Shown: positions 1 to 6,435, numbered from the stretch's first letter. The stretch is DNA of 20,775 nt from JBAZKK01 sp041650795 (GCA_041650795.1 JBAZKK010000019.1:1-20775); one strand, 5' to 3'. A program made the numbers and translations. Notes: generated by a model not told the origin, from the letters alone.

Positions 1-179
1 ATGAGATGACTAACAAGAAGGACCTTGGTAATGCCATTGATTTAAGCGTTATTTATGACTATACCGAGGATGTTCAGTTAGGTCTGACGCTTGGTTATTT
101 CAAGCCCGGAGAGGCATTTGCCGAGAATAACAGGCGCGATGCCACCCAGGTGCTCGGCACCATGAAGGTTACGTTCTAA
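1..179 (+). CDS. Outer-membrane beta-barrel protein, C-terminal end only
   Basis: This is the last part of a gene that starts left of the window; its frame is open from base 3 to the TAA at 177-179. The visible residues alternate polar and hydrophobic positions in strand-like segments (IDLSVIYDYTEDVQLGLTLGYF), and the protein ends in MKVTF. A terminal Phe after a final amphipathic strand is the usual BAM-recognition signal of outer-membrane barrels. The tail resembles alginate-export-type porins, but with under 60 residues this is only a resemblance. A strong terminator follows 24 bases after the stop, so this gene ends its transcript. Substrate unknown. Confidence 0.6.
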   Translation, partial: EMTNKKDLGNAIDLSVIYDYTEDVQLGLTLGYFKPGEAFAENNRRDATQVLGTMKVTF

Positions 180-202
180 CATCGTTGATGTAAGCAATAC
201 CG

Positions 203-235
203 ACCCTCGCAGGAGCAATCCTGCGAGGGTTTTTT
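203..235 (+). terminator. Rho-independent terminator after the barrel gene
   Basis: A perfect 12-bp GC-rich stem (203-214 with 219-230) closes on a GCAA tetraloop and runs into six T residues (230-235). This is a textbook intrinsic terminator on the plus strand. It ends only 10 bases before the ATG of the GH57 gene, which makes it unclear how that gene is transcribed. Confidence 0.93.
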
Positions 236-245
236 AATTCCCACT

Positions 246-1805
246 ATGGTACATCTTGCCATTATCTATCATATGCACCAGCCGTATTACAAGGACCTCC
301 TGAGCGGGGAGTCTCCCTTGCCATGGGTGCGCCTGCACGGGACCAAGGATTACCTTGATATGGTCCAGATGCTAAGCGATTACCCAAAGGTCAGGTTGAC
401 CTTTAACCTGGTGCCTTCGTTATTAGAGCAGATAGAGGACCTTGCCTCAGGCAGCGCAAGAGACAGGTTCCTGGAGCTCTCCCTTAAGCCGGCCGATAAA
501 CTTACCCGCGAAGAAAAAAGTTTTATCCTGAATAATTTTTTCTCCATTAACCGCGAAAGGGTGATTTCCCTTTTCCCGCGTTATTATGAGTTGTATTTCA
601 AAAAGCAGGAGGGCTTGAATTTCACCGACCAGGATTACCTCGATCTGCAGGTTTGTTTTAACCTTGCCTGGTTTGATCCGTCCTTCCGCAGCAGCAATCC
701 GGAATTGAAAAAGCTCATTGCTAAAGGCCGCTTCTTCAGCGAGGACGATAAGAAAGCCTGTCTTGCCCAACAGGCCGAGATTTTGAAGCAGATCATTCCG
801 GCTTACCGCAGGTTCCAGGAGCAGGGGCAGATTGAGGTAAGCATTACGCCTTATTATCACCCTATCCTTCCGTTGCTTTACAATACCAGGACTGCCAGGG
901 AAGCAAACATTAAAACTGTATTACCGCGGGTCCAGTTCAATTATCCCGAAGACGCCCGTTTTCAGGTAGAAGAGGCAGTCAGGTTTTACCGGGAGCGTTT
1001 CGGGGTAAAGCCGGCCGGGATGTGGCCGTCGGAAGAAGCGGTCAGCGAGCATATCCTGCCTTTTATTATCAGTCCCGGCATTAAATGGATTGTTACGGAT
1101 GAGGCCATACTTTTTAAGTCCCTAAAACTAAAAAAACGCAATACCCGCCTTATTTACCAGCCGCACCTCCTGAAGAGAAAGGAGGGAGACTTAAACGTTG
1201 TTTTTCGCGACCGCAACCTTTCGGACCTGATAGGTTTTGTATATCATAACTGGAATGCGGTTGATGCGGTAGGTGATTTTATGAAACACCTCGAGGGTAT
1301 CCACCGCGCCTTTGGCGGCGAGGACACCCTGGTGGTAATCGCCATGGACGGGGAAAATGCCTGGGAGTATTTTGCAAACGACGGGCATGATTTCCTTGAG
1401 CTGTTTTACCGGCGCCTCTCGGAGAGCGACTCTATTAAGACTACCACGGTCAAGGATTATCTTGCAGCGCGCCCTCCGAAAAGGAATATCAAGCATCTGG
1501 GTTGCGGTTCCTGGATTTACGGTGATTTCGGAAAATGGATAGGTAACCCCTCTAAGGTCAGGGCATGGGAGTGCCTTGCCGAAGCGCGCGGAAAGCTTGA
1601 GGAAGCAAGGACTGCTCTTTCCCAGGATAAATTGGAGCTGGCAAGAAAACAGATTTATGTTGCCGAAGGAAGCGATTGGTTCTGGTGGTATGGGGAAGAC
1701 CCTGACGGCAGCTTCGATGAGCTCTTCCGCCGCCACCTCAATAATTTTTATTCTATTATCGCCAAGCCCGCGCCCGGTTACCTTAAAAATCCCCTTACCC
1801 CTTAA
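246..1805 (+). CDS. Glycoside hydrolase family 57 (alpha-glucan-active)
   Basis: This is a 519-residue GH57 enzyme, a family of amylases, 4-alpha-glucanotransferases and branching enzymes that use a retaining mechanism on alpha-glucans. The N-terminal motif HMHQPYY (residues 9-15) fits the start codon chosen. Motif 2 (QIEVSITPYYHPILPLL, about 195-211), the nucleophile motif MWPSEEAV (Glu263) and the acid/base motif AMDGE (Asp368) are all present, so the enzyme should be active. A C-terminal helical part contains WIYGDFGKWIGNP. There is no signal peptide, so it should act in the cytoplasm, probably on glycogen or maltodextrins. No Shine-Dalgarno sequence is visible, and a terminator sits directly upstream. 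The exact specificity (amylase or transferase) cannot be read from the sequence. Its neighbours include a ParA protein with a glycogen-binding domain. Confidence 0.9.
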   Translation: MVHLAIIYHMHQPYYKDLLSGESPLPWVRLHGTKDYLDMVQMLSDYPKVRLTFNLVPSLLEQIEDLASGSARDRFLELSLKPADKLTREEKSFILNNFFSINRERVISLFPRYYELYFKKQEGLNFTDQDYLDLQVCFNLAWFDPSFRSSNPELKKLIAKGRFFSEDDKKACLAQQAEILKQIIPAYRRFQEQGQIEVSITPYYHPILPLLYNTRTAREANIKTVLPRVQFNYPEDARFQVEEAVRFYRERFGVKPAGMWPSEEAVSEHILPFIISPGIKWIVTDEAILFKSLKLKKRNTRLIYQPHLLKRKEGDLNVVFRDRNLSDLIGFVYHNWNAVDAVGDFMKHLEGIHRAFGGEDTLVVIAMDGENAWEYFANDGHDFLELFYRRLSESDSIKTTTVKDYLAARPPKRNIKHLGCGSWIYGDFGKWIGNPSKVRAWECLAEARGKLEEARTALSQDKLELARKQIYVAEGSDWFWWYGEDPDGSFDELFRRHLNNFYSIIAKPAPGYLKNPLTP

Positions 1806-1863
1806 CCCCGCCAGCTTAAGCAATGCCCTGATTATATTGTAATGAAGGTTGTAAGGGGGTTTT
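1786..1863 (+). terminator. Possible long-loop terminator after the GH57 gene
   Basis: The last codons of the GH57 gene (1786-1798, AAAATCCCCTTAC) can pair with 1851-1863 (GTAAGGGGGTTTT), giving 13 pairs with one G-U wobble and a 52-base loop. The 3' arm ends in four T residues. The long loop makes this weaker than a normal terminator, and it may be chance. Confidence 0.3.
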
Positions 1864-1893
1864 AATGGCGGTCTGATTTTAGGCAATAACTCA

Positions 1894-1922
1894 TTGACAA
1901 TCAAGGGGTTTTGTGTTATAAA
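1894..1922 (+). promoter_or_regulatory. Sigma-70 promoter with extended -10
   Basis: A perfect TTGACA (1894-1899) is separated by 17 bases from TATAAA (1917-1922), with a TG pair at 1914-1915 forming an extended -10. Transcription would start near 1929, leaving a leader of about 20 bases before the ATG at 1950. A GGGG run at 1935-1938 could serve as a weak ribosome-binding site. The promoter should drive the anchored beta-sandwich protein, the ParA fusion and probably the genes behind them. Confidence 0.85.
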
Positions 1923-1949
1923 ATTAAAAAGCTTGGGGTTGTTTAGTTT

Positions 1950-2516
1950 ATGGACAAAAAAGATATTTATAACCATCTGGCCAGGATTTACCTGGACGCC
2001 TCTTCAGAAACTTCCAAGAAATCACGCAAGAAATTTCATTATGTCGGTATTCTTTGGGGTGTTGCCGCGGCGGTTTTTCTCTCATCCCTGGCATTATTCA
2101 GTTACATCAGGACCCCCAGGGTAAACGATACCTACGGTCGCGTAGAACTGGTTCTTTTAGCCGATGCCGCCAAGATTAACTTCAATTTTAACCCCGCCAA
2201 GAAGGAAATCTATACCATCGACCTAAACAAGCTTAACCTTAAGCGTTTTAGCGCGCTTGCCTTTAGCCTCAAGAAATCCAATATCCATAACAACGTCTCG
2301 GTGCGGGTGGAATTTACCAATTCCTTCAAGGAGACCTCGGAGGTTTATGTCAAGAATGTACCATATCGCTGGCACGATTACCGCATCGAGCTGTCCGATT
2401 TTAAGAGCATCGGCAACTGGCGGAATATGCGCACCCTTTCTTTTGCGGTTGAAGAGTGGAACAGCAGGGAAAGTAACGGCGTTGTTTACGTAGACAATAT
2501 CAGGTTGCTGCGTTAA
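1950..2516 (+). CDS. Membrane-anchored galactose-binding-like beta-sandwich protein
   Basis: The 188-residue protein has a basic cytoplasmic N-terminus (KKSRKKFHY, about 23-31), a single transmembrane helix (about 32-52) and an extracytoplasmic domain of about 130 residues. That domain alternates short beta strands and ends in VVYVDNIRLLR. This ending is typical of CBM/CIA30-like galactose-binding jelly rolls, where the final strand follows a 'vyiDni' segment. The fold assignment is inference; no specific ligand residues could be identified. By the positive-inside rule the domain faces the periplasm, so it cannot share the cytosolic glycogen ligand of the downstream ParA fusion. It lies just behind a strong promoter, and the ParA gene starts 18 bases after its stop, so the two are very likely cotranscribed. 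It could be a membrane partner of that ATPase or an unrelated envelope sugar-binding protein. Confidence 0.65.
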   Translation: MDKKDIYNHLARIYLDASSETSKKSRKKFHYVGILWGVAAAVFLSSLALFSYIRTPRVNDTYGRVELVLLADAAKINFNFNPAKKEIYTIDLNKLNLKRFSALAFSLKKSNIHNNVSVRVEFTNSFKETSEVYVKNVPYRWHDYRIELSDFKSIGNWRNMRTLSFAVEEWNSRESNGVVYVDNIRLLR

Positions 2517-2534
2517 ATACCGGAGGATACCAAT

Positions 2535-3644
2535 ATGCGTATTATGGCGATTACGAATCAGAAGGGGGGTTGCGGTAAGACTACTACCGCTATAAATCTG
2601 GCAGCGTCACTTATGGCTAACGGACGCAAGGTTCTCCTGATAGACCTGGATCCGCAGGCACACGCCACATCGGGGCTCAACGTTAAGACGGAATCCAACA
2701 TTTACAACGTTCTTTCCAAAATTACCCCTCAGAGATCCAATTTAGGAGATATCCTCCAGAGGGTAGATGATAACTTTTATCTTGCCCCCTCGGGTATTGT
2801 CTTGAGCACCCTTGAGCAGGAATTGGCAGGAGAGATCGGCCGGGAATCGCGCCTGAATTGGGTGCTGGAGAATTTCAAATCCGATTTTGACTATATCCTT
2901 ATTGATTGCCCGCCCAACCTGGGCATACTTACCATTAATGCCATCCGCGCCTCGAATGAAGTGGTCATACCGGTTGAGGCAAGCAGGTTCTCGCTGGATG
3001 GCCTGGGGCAGCTGCTCGATATAATAAACCTGGTCAGGGACAGGCTTAATCATAGCGTATCACACCGCATACTGATAACTAATTTTGATTCACGGCTCAG
3101 GCATTCCTTCCAGATGCTCGAGCGCATAAAGAATACTTTTGAGGAGAGCCTCTTCAGCACGATAATGCATGTCAATGTCAAGCTTAAAGAGGCGCAGAAT
3201 GAGGGCCTTCACATCTTTAGTTATGACAAGTATTGCCGGGGGGCTAAGGATTATTTCAGCTTATCCCGCGAGATTATCATGCAGGAAGAAGAAGGCAGGG
3301 CTGGCGAGGGAAGGAGACAGGAGGCAGGGCCGCACCTCAAAAAAATTATGAAACAGATTGTCCGCGAAGAACTGCCTAAATTGAACAATGTTTTCTTTTC
3401 CGTGTTTGCCCCCGATGCCAAGGATGTCCACGTAGTGGGGAATTTCAACAACTGGAGCTTAGACGGCGAAAGCCGCATGCATAAAGAGGGTGCGTTTTGG
3501 GCAAAAAGGATTAACCTTAATTCCGGAAGATACCGTTACCGTTTCGTGATTGACGGGAAATGGACCGAAGACCCCAACAACCCCAGCAAGGAATTGAATC
3601 CTTACGGTGAGATGGATTCTCTGCTGGAAGTAGCCAAATGGTAG
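2535..3644 (+). CDS. ParA/MinD-type ATPase fused to a CBM48/AMPK glycogen-binding domain
   Basis: Residues 1-250 form a ParA-family ATPase: deviant Walker A KGGCGKTT (signature Lys10, P-loop Lys15), the DLDPQAHATSGL switch region with Asp39, and Walker B YILIDCPP (Asp124). A charged linker (about 250-285) leads to a C-terminal CBM48/AMPK-beta-type module (286-369) with VVGNFNNW, YRYRFVIDGKW and TEDPNNP. The two aromatic platform residues of AMPK-beta glycogen binding are kept (Trp307, Trp343); the platform Lys is Arg. Normal ParA proteins lack such a module. No ParB gene or parS site is visible here, so plasmid or chromosome partition is unlikely. The likely role, by inference, is positioning of glycogen or another alpha-glucan body on the nucleoid, as McdA does for carboxysomes. 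The start is set by GGAGGA at 2522-2527. A GH57 enzyme lies two genes upstream. Confidence 0.88.
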   Translation: MRIMAITNQKGGCGKTTTAINLAASLMANGRKVLLIDLDPQAHATSGLNVKTESNIYNVLSKITPQRSNLGDILQRVDDNFYLAPSGIVLSTLEQELAGEIGRESRLNWVLENFKSDFDYILIDCPPNLGILTINAIRASNEVVIPVEASRFSLDGLGQLLDIINLVRDRLNHSVSHRILITNFDSRLRHSFQMLERIKNTFEESLFSTIMHVNVKLKEAQNEGLHIFSYDKYCRGAKDYFSLSREIIMQEEEGRAGEGRRQEAGPHLKKIMKQIVREELPKLNNVFFSVFAPDAKDVHVVGNFNNWSLDGESRMHKEGAFWAKRINLNSGRYRYRFVIDGKWTEDPNNPSKELNPYGEMDSLLEVAKW

Positions 3645-3657
3645 AAAGGCACAAACT

Positions 3658-3981
3658 ATGACTGAAGCGAAGAATATCGAAATCGAGGATGGCAAATTTT
3701 TTGCGGTAATCTCCTATATCAGCTTTCTCTGTGTCCTGGCGCTGCTTTTGAAGAAAGAAAATAAATTTTCCATACATCACGCCAAGCAGGGGTTGGTGCT
3801 TTTCGTGTTCGAGAGTATGTTTTTTATACTTTCGATTATCCCCATCCTGGGGTGGTTTATAGGATGGTTCGGTTTTACGGCGTTTCTGCTGCTTTCGGTC
3901 TGGGGGATGTTTAAGGCGTCCCAAGGCGCATATAGCCGGCTTCCGGTGATAGCCAATATCGCAGATAAGGTTTCCTTATAG
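3658..3981 (+). CDS. DUF4870-like small membrane protein
   Basis: The 107-residue protein has three likely transmembrane stretches: about 16-31 (FAVISYISFLCVLALLL), 45-65 (LVLFVFESMFFILSIIPIL) and 66-83. The IHHAKQGLVLF segment after the first helix is the conserved loop of the DUF4870 / Tic20-like family. Its function is unknown. AAAGG at 3645-3649 precedes the ATG. It begins 13 bases after the ParA fusion and ends directly against the next start codon with no gap, so it belongs to the same transcript. Whether it takes part in the ParA system is not shown by the sequence. Confidence 0.72.
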   Translation: MTEAKNIEIEDGKFFAVISYISFLCVLALLLKKENKFSIHHAKQGLVLFVFESMFFILSIIPILGWFIGWFGFTAFLLLSVWGMFKASQGAYSRLPVIANIADKVSL

Positions 3982-4476
3982 ATGCAAACAAGAAAGGCAA
4001 TCGAGGTCCGCCATAGTTGCCGCAGTTTTGCGAAGAAGCCGGTTAAGACCGGGCTTATCGCTAAAATAGCAGATTGCGGCCGCCTGGCGCCTACTGCCAG
4101 GAATGTCCAGCCCTGGGAGTTCATAGCCGTCACTGACAGAAAAATCCTGAATGAGCTGGCGCAATTGGCGGAAAACGGCCGTTTCCTTGGCGAGGCTTCA
4201 TGTTGTATCGCAGTTTTATCCCATGATACCAAATATTACCTGGAGGACGGCGCAGCAGCTACCGAGAACATGCTTCTTGCCGCTACCGACCTTGGTTTGG
4301 CAAGCTGCTGGGTTGCAGGCGATAAGAAGGATTACTGCGGCAAGGTCAAAGAGCTGCTGGGCGTGCCCCAGGAATTCAAGCTGGTCAGCCTTATTGCCTT
4401 AGGGTATCCCGGCGCAAAATCCGAGCCTCCCGTGAAAAAACCATTAAAGGATATCCTGCATTGGGAAAAATTTTAA
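3982..4476 (+). CDS. Small nitroreductase-family flavoprotein
   Basis: The 164-residue protein fits the FMN-dependent nitroreductase fold: the N-terminal IEVRHSCRSFAKKPV phosphate-binding region, RLAPTARNVQPWEF, the mid-protein DGAAATENMLLAATDLGLASCWV helix, and the end ALGYPGAKSEPPVKKPLKDILHWEKF. The family reduces nitroaromatics, quinones or other electron acceptors with NAD(P)H, usually as a dimer; the true substrate cannot be told. It is at the short end of the family. The ATG follows the stop codon of the preceding gene without a gap, which implies translational coupling. No special link to the glycan genes is evident. Confidence 0.88.
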   Translation: MQTRKAIEVRHSCRSFAKKPVKTGLIAKIADCGRLAPTARNVQPWEFIAVTDRKILNELAQLAENGRFLGEASCCIAVLSHDTKYYLEDGAAATENMLLAATDLGLASCWVAGDKKDYCGKVKELLGVPQEFKLVSLIALGYPGAKSEPPVKKPLKDILHWEKF

Positions 4477-4491
4477 AAAGGAGGTCTTAAG

Positions 4492-4938
4492 ATGCCTGCC
4501 AAAAAGAAGAAAGCGGCCAGAAAAACTATCAAGAGACCAAAGAAGAAAAAGCCGGTTGTCAGGAAACCGGGAGGCAGAGGCAAATCTTCCGCACTAAAGA
4601 AAAAACCCGCAGGAGGGAAAAGCGCTTCAAAGAGAATGGTGCTTGCCAGAAAGCCCTCCCAAAAAATGACCCCTGCCAAAAAGAGGCCCCTTGGCCGCAA
4701 TGCGATCGGCATGATTACCCATTATTTCCCCAAGGTCCAGGCTGCGGTGGTGAAGCTCAATCTGCCGCTTAAGGTCGGGGATACAATCAAAATTAAAGGC
4801 CATACCACGGATTTTATCCAAAGCGTGACCTCCATGCAGATTGACCGCGTCCCCATAAGCGTAGCAGGGAAAGGAAAGGAAATAGGCCTGATGGTAAATT
4901 CACGGGTGCGCAGGAACGATGTTGTCTGCCAGCCTTAA
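4492..4938 (+). CDS. EF-Tu domain-2-like protein with histone-H1-like basic tail
   Basis: Residues 1-70 are almost entirely Lys, Arg, Ala, Pro and Gly (AKKKKAARKTIKRPKKKKP and similar), like histone H1 or bacterial H1-like tails. Residues about 72-148 (IGMITHYFPKVQAAVVKLNLPLKVGD, IKGHTTDFIQSVTSMQIDR, GKEIGLMVNSRVRRNDVV) form a beta-barrel like domain 2 of translation GTPases. This matches the 'translation elongation factor-like' small proteins and the C-terminal barrel of U32 peptidases. There is no GTPase domain. A nucleic-acid or ribosome-associated role is plausible but inferred. An excellent ribosome-binding site, AAGGAGGT (4478-4485), lies 6 bases before the ATG. Confidence 0.78.
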   Translation: MPAKKKKAARKTIKRPKKKKPVVRKPGGRGKSSALKKKPAGGKSASKRMVLARKPSQKMTPAKKRPLGRNAIGMITHYFPKVQAAVVKLNLPLKVGDTIKIKGHTTDFIQSVTSMQIDRVPISVAGKGKEIGLMVNSRVRRNDVVCQP

Positions 4939-4971
4939 ACATAGATAAATAAAAGAAAGGAGGCAAACAGA

Positions 4972-5271
4972 ATGATAGGAACTCCTTTTATGGGGCTTTC
5001 AGGGGCTGTCTTGTTGCTGGCTGTAGCTGCAGGGTTTCTGGTATGCTCGATTGCAAAAAAGGAACAGGGGGCCATCAAGATCGTTGGTTACGTTATCGGG
5101 GTAAGCATTATTGCGATAGCTGGCCTGCTAATCATTAACGGTCTGGCTGGCCAGGTGCGCATGTGCAGGATGAAGGGGTGCGCTGGGCCGGGCGGCATGA
5201 TGATGAAAGACAGGATTATGATGAAGGACAGAGGCATGATGAAACCTATGATGCCGGATGTCAAGAAATAG
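4972..5271 (+). CDS. Two-helix membrane protein with Met-rich tail
   Basis: The 99-residue protein has two transmembrane helices (about 7-28 and 36-58) joined by a basic loop (AKKEQGAIK) that should be cytoplasmic, which places both ends outside. The tail after residue 62 (MCRMKGCAGPGGMMMKDR, followed by two more Met/Lys/Asp repeats) holds 12 Met and 2 Cys. Met-rich extracytoplasmic segments commonly bind Cu(I) or Ag(I), so metal binding is a reasonable guess, not a demonstrated function. The family was not recognised. AAAGGAGG (4956-4963) gives a strong ribosome-binding site. A terminator follows directly. Confidence 0.72.
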   Translation: MIGTPFMGLSGAVLLLAVAAGFLVCSIAKKEQGAIKIVGYVIGVSIIAIAGLLIINGLAGQVRMCRMKGCAGPGGMMMKDRIMMKDRGMMKPMMPDVKK

Positions 5272-5283
5272 AACAGCGCAAAA

Positions 5284-5311
5284 AAAGGCCTCCCGCACAT
5301 AGGAGGCCTTT
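5284..5311. terminator. Hairpin terminator, possibly bidirectional
   Basis: A 10-bp perfect stem AAAGGCCTCC / GGAGGCCTTT (5284-5293 with 5302-5311) encloses an 8-base loop. On the plus strand it is followed only by TTTAAAAT; on the minus strand it is followed by six T residues, so it looks stronger in that direction. It closes the plus-strand gene string that ends at 5271. Confidence 0.82.
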
Positions 5312-5327
5312 AAAATAAGCTATTTAA

Positions 5328-5402
5328 GAGTACCCACTCATAATAACCCATGGTTTGAAAATGAGTAGCAACTCATAATAACCGTGGCGTTAAAACTAAG
5401 TA
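5328..5402 (+). repeat. 35-bp tandem repeat with GAGT-N4-ACTC dyads (likely operator)
   Basis: Two adjacent 35-bp units (5328-5362 and 5363-5397) match at 26 of 35 positions and share ACTCATAATAACC exactly (5336-5348, 5371-5383). Each opens with a dyad, GAGTACCCACTC (5328-5339) and GAGTAGCAACTC (5363-5374). A third unit begins as AAGTA at 5398, exactly 35 bases on, but decays. The array sits 20-95 bases before the ATG of the DUF134 regulator, so it is a likely binding site for that protein (autoregulation); this is inference. A TTGAAA at 5354 with TAATAA at 5376 (16-base spacing) could be a promoter overlapping the repeat. Confidence 0.7.
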
Positions 5403-5422
5403 AGATTAAGTAAAATCATGCG

Positions 5423-5791
5423 ATGAAAGCTAAGGGAAGGCCGAAGAAGTACCGGATTGTGCGTTTAGACCCCAAAATCAGCCAGTTTAGCCCACGCGGC
5501 AGGGCGGGAAGGCCGGATGAGTCTAATCTTACTATGGATGAATTTGAAGCCGTAAGGCTGTCGGATTTTATGGGATTGAGGCAGGTTGAGGCTGCCAGGT
5601 CCATGCATATATCTCAGCAGACCTTCAGCCGCATACTAAGGAAAGCGCGTCAAACCATTGCCGAGACCCTGGTAAAAGGCAAGCTTATCAAGATCCAGGG
5701 AGGTTCTTATGTAATTGCTACTAAGCAACCTCATCAACAACAGGAGAACGCTACTCAAAACAACGCATCAAATTCCCCCAAAATAACGTAA
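5423..5791 (+). CDS. DUF134 (UPF0251) DNA-binding regulator
   Basis: The 122-residue protein follows the DUF134 plan: a basic N-terminus (KAKGRPKKYRIVRLDP), the TMDEFEAVRLSDFMGLRQVEAARSM segment, and a sigma-70-region-4-like helix-turn-helix (MHISQQTFSRILRKARQTIAE, about 62-82). It ends in a Gln/Asn-rich tail (about 104-120). Members of this family are small predicted DNA-binding proteins, often near Fe-S or metal-handling genes; their targets are mostly unknown. An in-frame stop at 5411 leaves no upstream start, and no clear ribosome-binding site is present. The dyad repeats upstream and the Met-rich membrane protein before them are the natural candidates for its regulon. Confidence 0.88.
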   Translation: MKAKGRPKKYRIVRLDPKISQFSPRGRAGRPDESNLTMDEFEAVRLSDFMGLRQVEAARSMHISQQTFSRILRKARQTIAETLVKGKLIKIQGGSYVIATKQPHQQQENATQNNASNSPKIT

Positions 5792-6140
5792 TTTTGCCTT
5801 TGCTAGCCGCTATCATTATAAACCATTATGCTAAAATCGCTATTTGCGTAACTTCCTATAATATATCTTATGTTAACTTTAGCATATTAAAATAAATTAC
5901 ATAACATATTGCAAATAAATAAGTTATATTATTTTGGGATTTGCTTGTGGAAAAGGCATTTTAAACTTACCGGGATTTACTCCTCTTTTTGAAGAGTTAC
6001 ATTTAAAAACATATTTTGGGTTTAAATGATTATTTGGCAGGTATTCCCTTGCGGGTCTTTTAGCGGATAATGGATAGAAGAGCTCTAAATTAGCTTTTTG
6101 CCTTATCCTCTGCCTTCTGAATAAGGCTACACTGATGGGA
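5792..6140. other. AT-rich convergent spacer with inverted repeats
   Basis: This 349-base stretch between converging genes has no credible ORF. It holds interleaved inverted repeats: TATGCTAAA/TTTAGCATA (5827-5835, 5878-5886), ATTTGC/GCAAAT (5842-5847, 5911-5916) and TATGTTA/TAACATA (5869-5875, 5902-5908). Further right are an imperfect hairpin (ACTCCTC to GAAGAGT, 5979-5997) and GCCTTAT/ATAAGGC (6100-6106, 6121-6127). None has a proper T-tract, so no standard terminator can be called for either flanking gene. No tRNA or known RNA shape was recognised. Confidence 0.5.
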
Positions 6141-6428
6141 TTATATTACTTCCAGGCGGGTGTGTTGCCAGCCGATTTTGAAGAAAAAGAAGGTACTTAA
6201 TGCGGTTATACTTATGCCTAAAACCAATGGGTTTATCAGGTAATATTTTAATATTACAAGCCCTAATAGCGATAGCGCCAGAAAAGGTAATAGATACCAG
6301 TTGTAGAAGTCTTTTATCCGGATGGAGAGTTTACTCTTGCAGTTATGGCAGATAATACTCATCCATCTGCCGTTAAAAGGAAAGCCGTAAGGTGGGATAT
6401 CGGCATTACATCTGGGGCATTTTGCCAT
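6141..6428 (-). CDS. Zinc-ribbon protein with two membrane helices
   Basis: The 95-residue protein opens with a zinc-ribbon (MAKCPRCNADIP, then SIICHNCKSKLSI; CX2C-X22-CX2C at residues 4-33). Two hydrophobic helices follow (about 45-63 and 67-86). The layout is like small ribbon-anchored membrane proteins in which the ribbon faces the cytoplasm; the function is unknown. It is the last gene of the leftward string, 7 bases after the NIL-domain gene's stop. No convincing terminator was found behind it. Confidence 0.7.
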   Translation of the reverse strand: MAKCPRCNADIPPYGFPFNGRWMSIICHNCKSKLSIRIKDFYNWYLLPFLALSLLGLVILKYYLINPLVLGISITALSTFFFFKIGWQHTRLEVI

Positions 6429-6435
6429 AATAAAC

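Noticed and set aside
1191..1976. A 261-residue open frame on the minus strand
   Set aside because: It lies antisense to the GH57 gene, which has all family motifs. Its translation shows no recognisable domain and it has no ribosome-binding site.
2535..3644. Plasmid or chromosome partition locus
   Set aside because: No ParB-like gene or parS-type palindrome is nearby, and the ATPase ends in a glycogen-binding domain.
5328..5402. CRISPR array
   Set aside because: The repeats are directly tandem with no spacers, only two full units exist and they differ at 9 positions. No cas genes are near. An operator is a better explanation.
6100..6127. Terminator for the zinc-ribbon membrane gene
   Set aside because: The GCCTTAT/ATAAGGC hairpin has a 14-base loop and is followed by A residues, not T, in the direction of transcription.
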